This document shows, one piece after another, positions 24,407 to 34,114 of a stretch of 64,000 nt of DNA. The stretch covers positions 496,001-560,000 of the forward strand of contig OY970278.1 in NCBI GenBank assembly GCA_963715815.1, given 5' to 3'. Each line of letters opens with the position of its first letter. The stretch's first letter is position 1. Source of the stretch: JAFAMS01 sp963715815. Lineage in GTDB: Bacteria > Vulcanimicrobiota > Vulcanimicrobiia > Vulcanimicrobiales > Vulcanimicrobiaceae. The notes beneath the pieces were generated by a model. It saw only the letters and a program-made list of their open reading frames with translations, had not been told where the DNA came from and made no database searches. The position numbers and the translations under genes were made by a program.

Positions 24407-26329
24407 ATGGGTGCGATCTGTTCGGGTTTTGCGTCGCAGCAGGGCGTTTATCGTACGCGCGCATCGGCAATGCTGTACACCGCGGGGGCGATGGCTCTTT
24501 CCGCGTTCGTCGGCGCGTTGGCCGGACATTCGCTTGTGGCGCTCGTCATCGTCACGATGCTCTGGGGTTACGCCTACGGGATCATTGCGAGTCTGGGCCC
24601 AGCCGCGACCACGATCGGGATTAATTCCGTCATCGCTCTAATCATCTTCGGACATCTCCCTACGGGCGTTGGTCCTGCAGCGCTCAACGGTTTACTCGTT
24701 TTTGCCGGCGGTGTCGTGCAGACGTTTTTGCTCGTCAGCGTCTGGCCGCTTCGCCGCTTTTCGGTCGAACGTCATTCGCTCGCTGCGGCCGCGCGTGATC
24801 TAGCACTCTACGCGCGCGACATTGCAGCCGGGAGAGAAGTCTTGCCATCAGCGCAGCCGCTCGCAAACGTGCAGCAAACGCTTGCAGATCCGCAGCCGTT
24901 TGCACGGCGCGGCGACGTCGCAGCCTTTCAATCATTGCTCGACGAGCTGCACCGCATTCGGGGAAGCTTGGCGGCGCTCGCGACCGATCGTGCCCTTAGT
25001 GGCAACACGGAAGCCATCGACGAGCTGATTCACGCAAGTGCTGCGATTCTGACGGAGATTGCGGACGCGCTCGATGCCGCGCGCGAACCGGTCGATTCCG
25101 CCGGCGTGTGGACGCGCATCGCTGCCGCCGAAGGAGTTCTCGAAGCAATGCGCAGCGCGGCGGCGCACGTGCGCAGCGAAGCGCACGCGCTCTCGGGGCA
25201 GCTGCGCTCGGCCTGGCGCCTGGCCACGTTTCCTGCCGACGCCCCTATTACGACCGGATTCGAGCAGCGTTCGTTTATCACGTTTCGTTTGCCGGCAATT
25301 GAGGACACGATCGAAACGCTGCGCGCCAATGTTACGCAGAACTCGCCGTTTGGCCGGCTTGCGCCGCGCGTTGCAGCGACGCTCGCGCTCGCAACGATTC
25401 TGGGTGGCATCTTGCCGACGCAGCACGGCTATTGGATCGCAATGACAGCCGTCATCCTCTTGCGTCCGGATTTTTCTCAGACGTTCTTGCGCAGCATAGG
25501 GCGTATCGGCGGCACGCTTCTAGGCGCCATCTTTGCGACTGTGATCGCGGCGCACATTCGTCCCGGTGTCGAAACGTACGTCGCGCTCTGCATCATTTTT
25601 GCGACTCTGGCATACTACGTGTTCAAGGCGAACTACGCTCTGTTCACGGTCGCGATAACCGCTTACGTCGCGTTCGCTCTCGCGCTGCTCGGACAACCCG
25701 AAGCGATGGCACTGCGAGATCGCGTCCTCGGTACCGTCGTCGCCGGGATTCTCACCCTGATCGCGATCTTCGTCTGGCCAACGTGGGAAGCCACGCGTGC
25801 TCGCTCTGCGCTCGCCGATTTGATAGAGGCACAACGCAAGTACTTGCGGGCCGTATTCGCTGCTTATCTCGATCCTGCGAAATATTCCGCGATCGAGATC
25901 TCCGAGACGCAGCGTAAATCATGGAGTCAGCGGGCAAACGCGGAAGCCTCAGTCGACCGCATGCTCGGGGATCCGCATCCGACGCACGCGATCGCGCCGC
26001 AAGCCGCGCTTGGTGTTTTGGCAGCGTCGCGCCGGATTGGGCTCGGCACGCTCTCACTCAACGCGCACTACGATCACACGGAACACAACGCGCGTCCCGG
26101 ACTCAAACCCTTTTCGGATGCGCTCGATAGCGCGCTCGAATACGCCGAAGGTGCGTTGCGCGACGCAACACCTCACGGCGAGCCGCCGCACCTACGTGAA
26201 GCGTATCGCGCCACCCAAGAGCAGCTCAGTACTGACACCGACCCGAACGCAGCGATGATTCTTGCGGTCGGCGACTCGCTCGTTGACGCGACCAACACGC
26301 TCGTCGAACTTGCGAGCGCTCAGGGCTGA
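24407..26329 (+). CDS. FUSC-family membrane protein (aromatic-acid efflux-like), N-terminus incomplete as called
   Basis: Two membrane blocks flank cytosolic helical regions. The second block has the FUSC signature GYWIAMTAVILLRPDF followed by SQTFLRSIGRIGGTLLGAI. ATG 24407 is the first normal start, but the open frame upstream from about 24227 encodes another helix (FALRSGAGVAIPLILALAAG) that FUSC/YccC proteins have. No ATG, GTG or TTG precedes it, so either a rare start such as CTG or ATT is used or a base is missing. The family exports fusaric acid and other aromatic acids. The end overlaps the convergent cyclase gene by ten bases. Confidence 0.82.
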   Translation: MGAICSGFASQQGVYRTRASAMLYTAGAMALSAFVGALAGHSLVALVIVTMLWGYAYGIIASLGPAATTIGINSVIALIIFGHLPTGVGPAALNGLLVFAGGVVQTFLLVSVWPLRRFSVERHSLAAAARDLALYARDIAAGREVLPSAQPLANVQQTLADPQPFARRGDVAAFQSLLDELHRIRGSLAALATDRALSGNTEAIDELIHASAAILTEIADALDAAREPVDSAGVWTRIAAAEGVLEAMRSAAAHVRSEAHALSGQLRSAWRLATFPADAPITTGFEQRSFITFRLPAIEDTIETLRANVTQNSPFGRLAPRVAATLALATILGGILPTQHGYWIAMTAVILLRPDFSQTFLRSIGRIGGTLLGAIFATVIAAHIRPGVETYVALCIIFATLAYYVFKANYALFTVAITAYVAFALALLGQPEAMALRDRVLGTVVAGILTLIAIFVWPTWEATRARSALADLIEAQRKYLRAVFAAYLDPAKYSAIEISETQRKSWSQRANAEASVDRMLGDPHPTHAIAPQAALGVLAASRRIGLGTLSLNAHYDHTEHNARPGLKPFSDALDSALEYAEGALRDATPHGEPPHLREAYRATQEQLSTDTDPNAAMILAVGDSLVDATNTLVELASAQG

Positions 26330-28158
26330 ATTAGCGGACTCGCTGCGCCTCGTGCGGCTATGACGCGGTTACGGCCTGCGGCTTTCGCGGCATAAAGCGC
26401 TTTGTCTGCGGCTTGTATCAGCTCATGGGCCGTCTCTCCGTCTTCCGGAAAAATCGCGACGCCGGCCGATACAGTAACACGTCCGAGTTTCTGTGCGCCT
26501 TGCGCGAGTTCGAGCAGTCCGATCGTCTCGCGCATCGTGTTCGAACGCGACATCGCGCGCTCGAGATCAGCGCCGGGCATGATCAGCAGGAATTCCTCGC
26601 CGCCGAAGCGCCCCGCAACATCGCCACGGCGCATGGAGGTTGCAAGGATATCGGCTACCCCTTTGAGCACCTGGTCGCCCGCTTCGTGCCCGAACGTGTC
26701 GTTGAACTTCTTAAAGTGATCGATGTCGAGCATGATCACGGCGATTGGAACTTTCGAGCGGACTGCGCGCGCCAGTTCGAGATCGAGTGTCTCATCCAGG
26801 TAGCGCCGATTGTAAAGAGCCGTCAGCGGATCACGGACGGACTGCGAACGCAACTTCTCGCGCAGACGTAAGTTGACGAGCGCCAGCGCGATCGTTTCGC
26901 TCAAGACGTGGACTGTGTCGGTTTCGTCAATCTCTTCAATACCTTCGAGATAAAGCAAACCGACAGTCTCGCTCTGTGCCACGAGCGGCACGCACCAGTG
27001 CGTGCTGCGTGCATCGCCGATGATGTGCGCACACAAGACTTCGATATGTCCTGCGCCGCTGATGTGTTCTTGCCCTCGACGCAGAGCCCAGCAGTCGTCC
27101 GGCGTGAACTCCTCGCGGCTTGTGAATGGACCGCCCCACGAGGCTCCCTTGTGCAACAAGTTGCGCGAATTCGCCATGAGATACAGTGCGCCACGCCGCC
27201 CGGGTGTGAGTTGCGGCGCGAAACTCTGGATCACGGCCGAGAACTCGTCTTCATCGGCACAGGCCGGAAGACGATCGGCCATGCGTCGCACCAGGTTGAC
27301 TGTTCTCGAATAGATCTCGAGCGAGCGCGCTTTCCCTCGCAGCTCTGTGTTGATTTCCGTCAGCTTCTCCTCGGCGACGTCACGACGCGCCGCTTCAGAC
27401 GAGAGGCGCACCGCCATGTCATTAAACGCTCCCGCGACGTCGGCGAAGTCGCTGGCGCTCAGAATCGCGAGATCGATGGCGCCGCCTTCGCTTCCCATCT
27501 CCTCGAGAGCGTGCTGCAACCGGCTTCTCTGCGCGCGAAACGCGCGCAATGCCAGTACCGTCGATACGATGACCGCAAGCGCGACGAGCGGCGTCCCGGC
27601 AAGAGCGATTTCTACCATGCGGGTGCGCGCAATGCCCAGCTTGCGGTCGATCGTATCGAGTTGCTCGCGGTTTTCTTTCACGATAGAGTTCACCGCGGCG
27701 CGTGCAGCGTCCATATCGGCTTTTCCGTGATCGATCGACACGATCGAGTAACGCAAGTTCCAGTGCGGTGATCGCCGCTCCGCGATGAGGCCGGCAGTAT
27801 CGTTCAGCTTCCGCGCCACCAGTGCTTGAAGGTCACCAATTTGCGGTTGCACCGGCGCGGGGGCTTGCGCCGAAAAGCCATGCAAGTCGCGCAAGTCGCT
27901 CGCCAGCAGATTGCGCCCTAAGTTGTAGGGCTCCAGGAAGCTTATTTCTCCGGTCAAAAGAAAGCCGCGGCCGCCGGTCTCGACGTCCTTGAGGTCGGAG
28001 ATGACGCGATTCGCCGCGCCAATCGTCTCGCGAGTGTTGTTGCGCAGAGTCTCGGCCACGCTCGTCACGTGCAACGCTTCGACCAGTACCGCGCAATAGG
28101 CGATTAGCGCGATCAGTACGACGACCGCCGATAACCACAGACGCGTCGAAAGCGTCAT
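26320..28158 (-). CDS. Diguanylate cyclase with CHASE3, HAMP-like and GAF domains
   Basis: Order: membrane helix 8-30, CHASE3 sensor of about 35-180 (DVETGGRGFLLTGEISFLEPY), second helix near 185-205, HAMP-like linker, GAF-like region of about 290-430, and GGDEF domain from about 435. The active loop is GRFGGEEFLLIMPG (GGEEF near residue 519), so cyclic-di-GMP synthesis is expected. No EAL domain is present. An RxxD inhibitory site is not clearly seen. The gene starts one base after the leuS stop, so it is read from the leuS promoter unless it has its own. Confidence 0.92.
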   Translation of the reverse strand: MTLSTRLWLSAVVVLIALIAYCAVLVEALHVTSVAETLRNNTRETIGAANRVISDLKDVETGGRGFLLTGEISFLEPYNLGRNLLASDLRDLHGFSAQAPAPVQPQIGDLQALVARKLNDTAGLIAERRSPHWNLRYSIVSIDHGKADMDAARAAVNSIVKENREQLDTIDRKLGIARTRMVEIALAGTPLVALAVIVSTVLALRAFRAQRSRLQHALEEMGSEGGAIDLAILSASDFADVAGAFNDMAVRLSSEAARRDVAEEKLTEINTELRGKARSLEIYSRTVNLVRRMADRLPACADEDEFSAVIQSFAPQLTPGRRGALYLMANSRNLLHKGASWGGPFTSREEFTPDDCWALRRGQEHISGAGHIEVLCAHIIGDARSTHWCVPLVAQSETVGLLYLEGIEEIDETDTVHVLSETIALALVNLRLREKLRSQSVRDPLTALYNRRYLDETLDLELARAVRSKVPIAVIMLDIDHFKKFNDTFGHEAGDQVLKGVADILATSMRRGDVAGRFGGEEFLLIMPGADLERAMSRSNTMRETIGLLELAQGAQKLGRVTVSAGVAIFPEDGETAHELIQAADKALYAAKAAGRNRVIAARGAASPLIQP

Positions 28159-30684
28159 TTACACGACCAGACTTAGCAATTTATCCGTGACGTAGTGGCG
28201 CTTGCGGATCTCGCGTCCGTCAAGATGGGATAGCACGTTCTTGTCGGCCATCGCTAGCGAGATCGCGCCTTCTTCGCTGAGTCCGGGCACGGCCGGAATG
28301 CGCGCGCGGATCTTGCCGTTGATCTGCACGACCAGCGTGATCTCGTCGACCGCGAGCGCATTTCGATCGTAGTCGGGCCAACGCTCTAGGTGCACGGAGC
28401 GCTCGTGGCCCATGCGGTGCCAAAGCTCTTCAGCTATGTGTGGAGCGAACGGCGCGAGAACGAGCGGCATTGCGTGCACCGCGTAGTGCACGGCCGGGTC
28501 GTCGTCGAGACCATCGCGCAGCGCGTCGGAGAGCGCGTTGATCAGCTTGTCGAGCTCTGCGACCGTCGTGTTGAAGTGGAAGCGGCGCGTCATCACTTCG
28601 TCACTGCCGGATTTGAGCGTTGCGTGCACTTGGCGAATAAGATCGCGCTGCAGCTTACCGCGCATCTCCGGTAGCCGGTCGACCGGGACGTTACGCGCCT
28701 TTGAAAGCAGCGGTTCACACGCACGCCAGACACGTGCCAAGAAACGCACCCGGCCCTGGATGCCGGTCTCGGCCCAATCCATCGTGTCTTCGGGCGGTGC
28801 AGCGAAGAGCAAGAATAATCGCATCGCATCGACGCCATGGCGTTCCGCTGTCGCATCGATGCCGACGACGTTGCCGCGGCTCTTGCTCATCTTCTCGTGA
28901 CCTTCGCCGAGCACCATGCCCTGATTGAACAGACGCGTGAACGGTTCGTCGTCCGCTTTTTTCCCGTTCTTGGCTTCGATCCAGCCCATGTCGACAAAGA
29001 ACATGTAGAAGAAACGCGCGTACAACAGGTGGAGCACCGCATGTTCAGCGCCGCCGATGTATTGATCGACGGGTAGCCAACGCGAAACGACCTTCGGATC
29101 CCACGGTGCACGATCGTTCTTTGGATCGATGTAACGAACGTAGTACCACGACGAGTCGAAGAATGTGTCCATCGTGTCGCTCTCGCGCCGTGCCGGACCA
29201 CCGCACTTCGGGCACGTCGTGTTCATGAATTTATCGTCGCGCGCGAGCGGCGAGCCTTCGCCCGTGATCGGCACGTCGAGCGGTAAGAGCACCGGTAATT
29301 GAGCGTCTGGAACCGGCACCTCGCCGTCGGTTGGACAATAGACGATCGGGATCGGCGTTCCCCAATAGCGTTGACGCGAGATCAACCAGTCACGGAACTT
29401 GTAATTGATGGTCGACTCGCCGATGCCGAGATCGATCATGCGCTGCGTGATCTTACGGCGGCCTTCCGGCGCCGGCAAACCGCTGAACTCGCCGCTCCGG
29501 ACAAGGCGGCCTTCTTCGTCGTCGACGAGATAGGCTTGATCCGTTGGGGCTTGCGATCCGTCGGACGGCTCGATGACGAATGCGATCGGCAAACCCATCT
29601 GCGTTGCGAAATCGAAATCGCGGTCGTCGTGCCCAGGGACGCCCATGACCGCGCCGGTTCCGTATTCGGCCAGCACGTAGTTTGCTACCAAGATCGGCAC
29701 GCGCTCACCGGTCAACGGATGAATCGCGTCGGCGCCGATCGGAATGCCTTGCTTTTCCATCAAGCTGGTACGCTCGAGCTCGGACTTGCTTTTCAACGAT
29801 TGCGCAAACGCTTCGACCTGCGCGCGCCGTGCTGGATGCACGTCGAGAATCTTCGCGACGAGCGGATGCTCGGGTGCGAGCACGACGAACGTCACGCCGT
29901 ACACGGTGTCGACGCGCGTCGTAAAGACCGGAATGCGCTCGGAGAGTCCGTCGACGCCGAACGAGAAAGTGCAGCCTTCGCTACGGCCGATCCAATTGCG
30001 CTGCATCAACTTGATGCGATCTGGCCAACCCTTGAGCCGGTCGAGACCTGCGAGCAACCGGTCTGCAAACGCGGTGATCTTCAAGAACCACTGCGAGAGC
30101 AAGCGCCGCTCGACCGCATTGCCGCAGCGCCAACACTTGCCGTCTTCGACTTGCTCGTTGGCTAGCACGGTTTGGTCGAACGGACACCAATTGACCGGAG
30201 CCTCGCGCTTGTATGCCAAACCCTTCTCGTACAAACGCAAAAAGATCCATTGATTCCATCGATAGTACGACGGATCGCATGTCGCAAACTCACGCGACCA
30301 GTCGTAACCGGTGCCGAGCAAGCGAATCTGTCGCTTCATGTTTTCGATGTTGCTTAGGGTCCAGCCGCGCGGCGCAATCCCGCGCTGGATCGCGGCGTTT
30401 TCCGCCGGCAATCCGAAGGCGTCCCAGCCGAGCGGATGCAGCACGTTGTATCCGTGCATGCGCATCAAGCGCGCAACGGCGTCACCGAGCGTGTAATTCT
30501 TGGCATGACCGACGTGCAGATCGCCGGACGGATAAGGCAGCATCTCCATCGTGTAGTACGGAGGCCGCGAGTCGTCGAGGCGCGTCGCGTACAAGCGGTC
30601 GGCTTCCCACCGTTCTTGCCACTTGCGCTCGATCGTCCGAAAGTCGTGTCCCTGCGCCGCGTTCGGCGCGTGTTCGATTGCCAT
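28159..30684 (-). CDS. leuS: Leucyl-tRNA synthetase
   Basis: ATG 30684 begins MAIEHAPNAAQGHDF before the family block IERKWQERWE. The longer open frame to 30972 is rejected because it crosses the divergent comEA gene. MLPYPSGDLHVGHAKNYTLGD holds the HIGH-type motif (HVGH, about residue 55). A CP1 editing domain follows, and EKMSKSRGNVVG gives KMSKS near 597-601. At 841 residues it is full length. It charges tRNA-Leu in the cytosol. The diguanylate cyclase gene follows directly. No T-box or leader was seen in the 72-base gap to comEA. Confidence 0.96.
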   Translation of the reverse strand: MAIEHAPNAAQGHDFRTIERKWQERWEADRLYATRLDDSRPPYYTMEMLPYPSGDLHVGHAKNYTLGDAVARLMRMHGYNVLHPLGWDAFGLPAENAAIQRGIAPRGWTLSNIENMKRQIRLLGTGYDWSREFATCDPSYYRWNQWIFLRLYEKGLAYKREAPVNWCPFDQTVLANEQVEDGKCWRCGNAVERRLLSQWFLKITAFADRLLAGLDRLKGWPDRIKLMQRNWIGRSEGCTFSFGVDGLSERIPVFTTRVDTVYGVTFVVLAPEHPLVAKILDVHPARRAQVEAFAQSLKSKSELERTSLMEKQGIPIGADAIHPLTGERVPILVANYVLAEYGTGAVMGVPGHDDRDFDFATQMGLPIAFVIEPSDGSQAPTDQAYLVDDEEGRLVRSGEFSGLPAPEGRRKITQRMIDLGIGESTINYKFRDWLISRQRYWGTPIPIVYCPTDGEVPVPDAQLPVLLPLDVPITGEGSPLARDDKFMNTTCPKCGGPARRESDTMDTFFDSSWYYVRYIDPKNDRAPWDPKVVSRWLPVDQYIGGAEHAVLHLLYARFFYMFFVDMGWIEAKNGKKADDEPFTRLFNQGMVLGEGHEKMSKSRGNVVGIDATAERHGVDAMRLFLLFAAPPEDTMDWAETGIQGRVRFLARVWRACEPLLSKARNVPVDRLPEMRGKLQRDLIRQVHATLKSGSDEVMTRRFHFNTTVAELDKLINALSDALRDGLDDDPAVHYAVHAMPLVLAPFAPHIAEELWHRMGHERSVHLERWPDYDRNALAVDEITLVVQINGKIRARIPAVPGLSEEGAISLAMADKNVLSHLDGREIRKRHYVTDKLLSLVV

Positions 30685-30756
30685 TGTGTTCTTTGTTTGC
30701 CTACGGGTTCTCGGAGCCTGTCCTTGCCGTCGTCTCCTCCGGCGTGAACGAGGCGC

Positions 30757-31146
30757 ATGATACGGAAAGCCGCCCTCGCGGTTGCCGTCGTCGGCGTCCT
30801 CGCGACCGCTGCGATCGTTCGCCCACCACGCGCCGAACCGGCTCTCTCGTTCGCACCGGCTGCTCCCGTCGTCCCACGACAAGCGCCGTCGAGGGGCAGC
30901 GCGCATCGTAAACACCAACGGCGGTCGCGGCATCACAACAACGTCCCTCTCCATCCGGTCGATCTCAATCACGCGGACGCTGCAGAGCTCGCGCGGATTC
31001 CCGGCGTGGGCGATTACCTCGCGCAGCGCATCGTCGCGTATCGCGGATTGGTCGGCCCGTTTGAAACGCTCGACGATCTGAGCGATCTCGACGGTATCTC
31101 GGCAACTCGGCTAGCAAGCCTCGGACGCTACGTCGTCGTACGATAA
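30757..31146 (+). CDS. comEA: ComEA-like DNA-binding competence protein (helix-hairpin-helix)
   Basis: The N-terminal membrane anchor spans residues 4-20 and is followed by a basic, Pro-rich linker. The helix-hairpin-helix pair is at residues of about 66-129: VDLNHADAAELARIPGVGDYLAQRIVAYR, in the usual order of N-A, IPGVG and AxxIxxYR, then LSDLDGISATRLASL. ComEA binds incoming double-stranded DNA at the outer face of the inner membrane and passes it to ComEC. The gene is divergent from leuS and is followed after five bases by fadD. Confidence 0.9.
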   Translation: MIRKAALAVAVVGVLATAAIVRPPRAEPALSFAPAAPVVPRQAPSRGSAHRKHQRRSRHHNNVPLHPVDLNHADAAELARIPGVGDYLAQRIVAYRGLVGPFETLDDLSDLDGISATRLASLGRYVVVR

Positions 31147-31151
31147 CCGGC

Positions 31152-32912
31152 ATGTCATCACTGCCGGCATTCGTCCGCGAGAATCTCGCGAGTCCGCGCG
31201 CCGAGGTCTTGCGCGAGCGCGTCGACGGCGCGTGGCGAGGCAGCTCGAGCGCCGAGTTGCAGCGGCGTATCGACGATCTTGCGGTCGCATTGCGCGAGAC
31301 GACCGGCTTGACGCCGGGCGATCGCGTCGCCGTCGTCGGCGAGAATAGCGTCGACTGGCTCGTTGCGGACTGGGCGACGCTCACCGCGGGCTTCGTCGTC
31401 GTGCCGATTTTTGCGACGCAAGCGCTCGATCAGGTTGCCTACATTGTCGCGCACAGCGAGACGAAATTGATCTTTGCCGGAAATCAGCTGCTTGCGAGCC
31501 GGCTTCGCGACGGGATCGAAAATCCGCCGCCGATCGTCTGCTTCGAAGGCGACGGACCCGGCTCGCTCCGCGCGTTCGAAGCGCAAGGCGCTGCGCGCCG
31601 TGCATCCGCGGGAATCGATGCCGGTCGCTACACCGCGTCGAGCGATCTGAACGCAATGGCGGTCTTGATCTATACGTCCGGAACGACCGGTAATCCAAAA
31701 GGCGTGATGCTTTCGCACAACAACATCACGTCCAACGTTACCGCATCGTTCGGATACGGATTCGGTGACATTAAGTCGAGCGAGCTGGTTCTCTCGATGC
31801 TGCCTTTCTCGCACATCTACGAGCATCACATGATCTACGGCTATCTTCGCAGCGGTGTGATCGTAGCAATCTGCCATACGGCAGACGAGCTTCTCGCGGA
31901 TTTGCGTGACGTCCACCCGGTTTTCATGTCGTGCGTGCCGCGCGTTTTCGAGCGCGTGCTCGCAGGCGTGCAAGCCAAAGCGCGAACCGAAGGTGGTCTC
32001 AAGGCAAAATTGGTGCCGTGGGCGCTCGGGATCGGCCGACGCTACATCCGCACGACGCTGGACGGCAGCTCACCATCGCTCGCGTTGCGTTTGCAATATA
32101 AGATTGCGCACGCGCTCGTATTGCGAAAATTGCGTCCTGCGCTCGGACTCGATCGCGTGAAATTCCTGTGTTCCGGGAGCGCGCCCCTGCACCTGGACGT
32201 TTCGTTGGCATTAGCGGCTGCAGACATTCCGATTACCGAAGGCTACGGCCCGACGGAGTGCTCGCCGGTGCTCACCGAAAATCGCCTGGATACGAATCGG
32301 TATGGCACGGTCGGCAAGCCGCTGCCGAATGTCGAGCTGCGTATCGCCGAAGACGGCGAGATCTGCGTGCGAGGGCCGAACGTCATGCTCGGCTATTACC
32401 GCGATCCCGAGGCGACGGCAGTCGTAATCGTCGACGGTTGGTATCATACCGGCGACATCGGTGAGCTCGATGCTGACGGATATCTGCGCATCACGGATCG
32501 CAAGAAGGAAGTCTTCAAGACCTCGACCGGAAAATTCGTCGCACCGTCACGCGTCGAGGCCTCGCTAAAGCGCTCGATCTTCTTCAATCAGGTCGTCGTC
32601 GTCGGCAACGGACGTTCGCATCCAGTTGCGCTCGTTGCTCCGAATTGGCCGACGTTGCGCGATGTGCTGATGCTCGGCGCCGATGCGGATGACGCTGCGC
32701 TCTCGGTGCGCGACGACGTGCGCGCATTTCTGCAGCGCGAGGTAATCGCACACAGCTCGGATCTCGCAAAATTCGAGCAAATTCGCTACCTCGCGATCCT
32801 GCCGCGCGATCTGACGATTGAAGCCGGCGAGCTATCGCCGACGCTCAAAGTCCGCCGGCGGATCGTTGAAAACCGTTACGCAGATCTGATCGAAGAGCTT
32901 TACAAGAACTAG
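31152..32912 (+). CDS. fadD: Long-chain acyl-CoA synthetase (FadD-like AMP-forming ligase)
   Basis: The protein is 586 residues with the AMP-binding P-loop LIYTSGTTGNPKGVMLSH (about residue 173), the A5 block TEGYGPTECSPV, and YHTGDIGELDADGYLRITDRKKE, where the hinge and catalytic region begin. It activates fatty acids to acyl-CoA, feeding the beta-oxidation genes at 35337-40443. Start ATG 31152 is five bases after comEA. Its stop shares CTAG with the convergent aminotransferase. Chain-length preference cannot be read from sequence. Confidence 0.92.
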   Translation: MSSLPAFVRENLASPRAEVLRERVDGAWRGSSSAELQRRIDDLAVALRETTGLTPGDRVAVVGENSVDWLVADWATLTAGFVVVPIFATQALDQVAYIVAHSETKLIFAGNQLLASRLRDGIENPPPIVCFEGDGPGSLRAFEAQGAARRASAGIDAGRYTASSDLNAMAVLIYTSGTTGNPKGVMLSHNNITSNVTASFGYGFGDIKSSELVLSMLPFSHIYEHHMIYGYLRSGVIVAICHTADELLADLRDVHPVFMSCVPRVFERVLAGVQAKARTEGGLKAKLVPWALGIGRRYIRTTLDGSSPSLALRLQYKIAHALVLRKLRPALGLDRVKFLCSGSAPLHLDVSLALAAADIPITEGYGPTECSPVLTENRLDTNRYGTVGKPLPNVELRIAEDGEICVRGPNVMLGYYRDPEATAVVIVDGWYHTGDIGELDADGYLRITDRKKEVFKTSTGKFVAPSRVEASLKRSIFFNQVVVVGNGRSHPVALVAPNWPTLRDVLMLGADADDAALSVRDDVRAFLQREVIAHSSDLAKFEQIRYLAILPRDLTIEAGELSPTLKVRRRIVENRYADLIEELYKN

Positions 32913-34114
32913 GCGGGCGCGCCCTCGAATTCGCGTACCGCTTTGCTAAGCCGCTCGATGCCTTCACGAATCACGGCTTCCTTCATCGCGGAGAAATTCA
33001 AGCGCAAGCCGTCGCCGCGATCGCGATGTGCGAAGAACGTGCGTCCCGGAACGAATACGACGTTGTCGCGGGCGGCGACTTCGAAGAGCTCGTCCGTGTC
33101 GACGCCCGGGATCGTCGCCCATAAGAACATCCCGCCGGCCGGCGTATTCCAGGTCGCTTCCTTCGGCATCGTCGCACTCAGCGCTCCGATCATCGCGTCG
33201 CGCCGCGAACGGTACGCGGCGCGCACGATGTCGAGATGCGCTTGCAGACGCGGCTCGCTGCGCACGAATTCGTAGAGCACGTACTGCGCCCACGGGCTGC
33301 TGCACAGATCCGCGCCCTGCTTGGCAGTGACGAGCTTGTCGTGCATCGTTTTGTTGCGCGTGACCGTCCACGCGACGCGCAAGCCCGGCGCGGCGATTTT
33401 CGAAGCGGTGCCGAGATACGTGACCCCAGACTTCTTCGCGTACGAAAGCAACGGCGGCGGCGGACCTTCTGCATCAAAGCTCACCTCGCCGTACGGATCG
33501 TCTTCGAGAATTGGAAGATCGTGCGCTTCGCAGATCTCGACGATTTTCGGCCGGCGCTCGCGCGCCAGCGTGATACCGGTCGGATTCTCGAAATTGGGGA
33601 TCAAATACAGGAACTTCGGGCGCACTTTCGCGACGCGGAGTGCGGCGTCGAGCGCTTCAGGAATGATGCCGTCCGCATCGGTTGCGACCGTTAGATATTG
33701 CGGCTCATACGCATCGAATGCTTGCAGCGCACCGAGATACGTCGGATCTTCGACGACGATCGTGTCACCTGAATCGATCAGCACGCGCGCATAAAGATCG
33801 AGTCCTTGCTGCGAGCCGCTCGTCACCATTACGTCATTAGGTTCGATGCCGCTGCCGTAGCGCGCGTTCATGCGCTGCGCGACCCACGTGCGCAGCTCGG
33901 GAACCCCCTCGGTTACCGAGTATTGAAACGCTGCAGCGCCACGTTCGGCAACGACGCGATCCTGCGCTTCACCCAATTCTTTGAGCGGAAAGAGCTCAGC
34001 AGCGGGCAAGCCGCCGGCAAGTGAGATCACTTCAGGCCGTTGGGTGACTTTCAGAATTTCGCGGATCATCGACGGTTGCGAATGCTTCGCGCGTCGCGAA
34101 AGCTCGTGGTTCAT
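32909..34114 (-). CDS. PLP-dependent aminotransferase, class I/II (2-aminoadipate aminotransferase/MocR-like fold)
   Basis: The 401-residue enzyme begins MNHELSRRAKHSQPSMIRE with ISLAGGLPAAELFP next. VTSGSQQGLDL binds the cofactor phosphate, and YLIPNFENPTGITL and EDDPYGEVSFD follow. The PLP lysine is in YLGTASKIAAPGLRVAW, near residue 240. The architecture matches LysN-type aminotransferases acting on 2-aminoadipate, leucine or aromatic amino acids. ATG 34114 is chosen; the frame upstream is shadow sequence within the amidohydrolase gene. It overlaps that gene by four bases (ATGA), so the two are coupled. Confidence 0.9.
   Translation of the reverse strand: MNHELSRRAKHSQPSMIREILKVTQRPEVISLAGGLPAAELFPLKELGEAQDRVVAERGAAAFQYSVTEGVPELRTWVAQRMNARYGSGIEPNDVMVTSGSQQGLDLYARVLIDSGDTIVVEDPTYLGALQAFDAYEPQYLTVATDADGIIPEALDAALRVAKVRPKFLYLIPNFENPTGITLARERRPKIVEICEAHDLPILEDDPYGEVSFDAEGPPPPLLSYAKKSGVTYLGTASKIAAPGLRVAWTVTRNKTMHDKLVTAKQGADLCSSPWAQYVLYEFVRSEPRLQAHLDIVRAAYRSRRDAMIGALSATMPKEATWNTPAGGMFLWATIPGVDTDELFEVAARDNVVFVPGRTFFAHRDRGDGLRLNFSAMKEAVIREGIERLSKAVREFEGAPA

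Noticed and set aside
30685..30972. N-terminal extension of leuS
   Set aside because: The extra 96 residues are Arg-rich shadow sequence antisense to comEA; family alignment starts at Met 30684.
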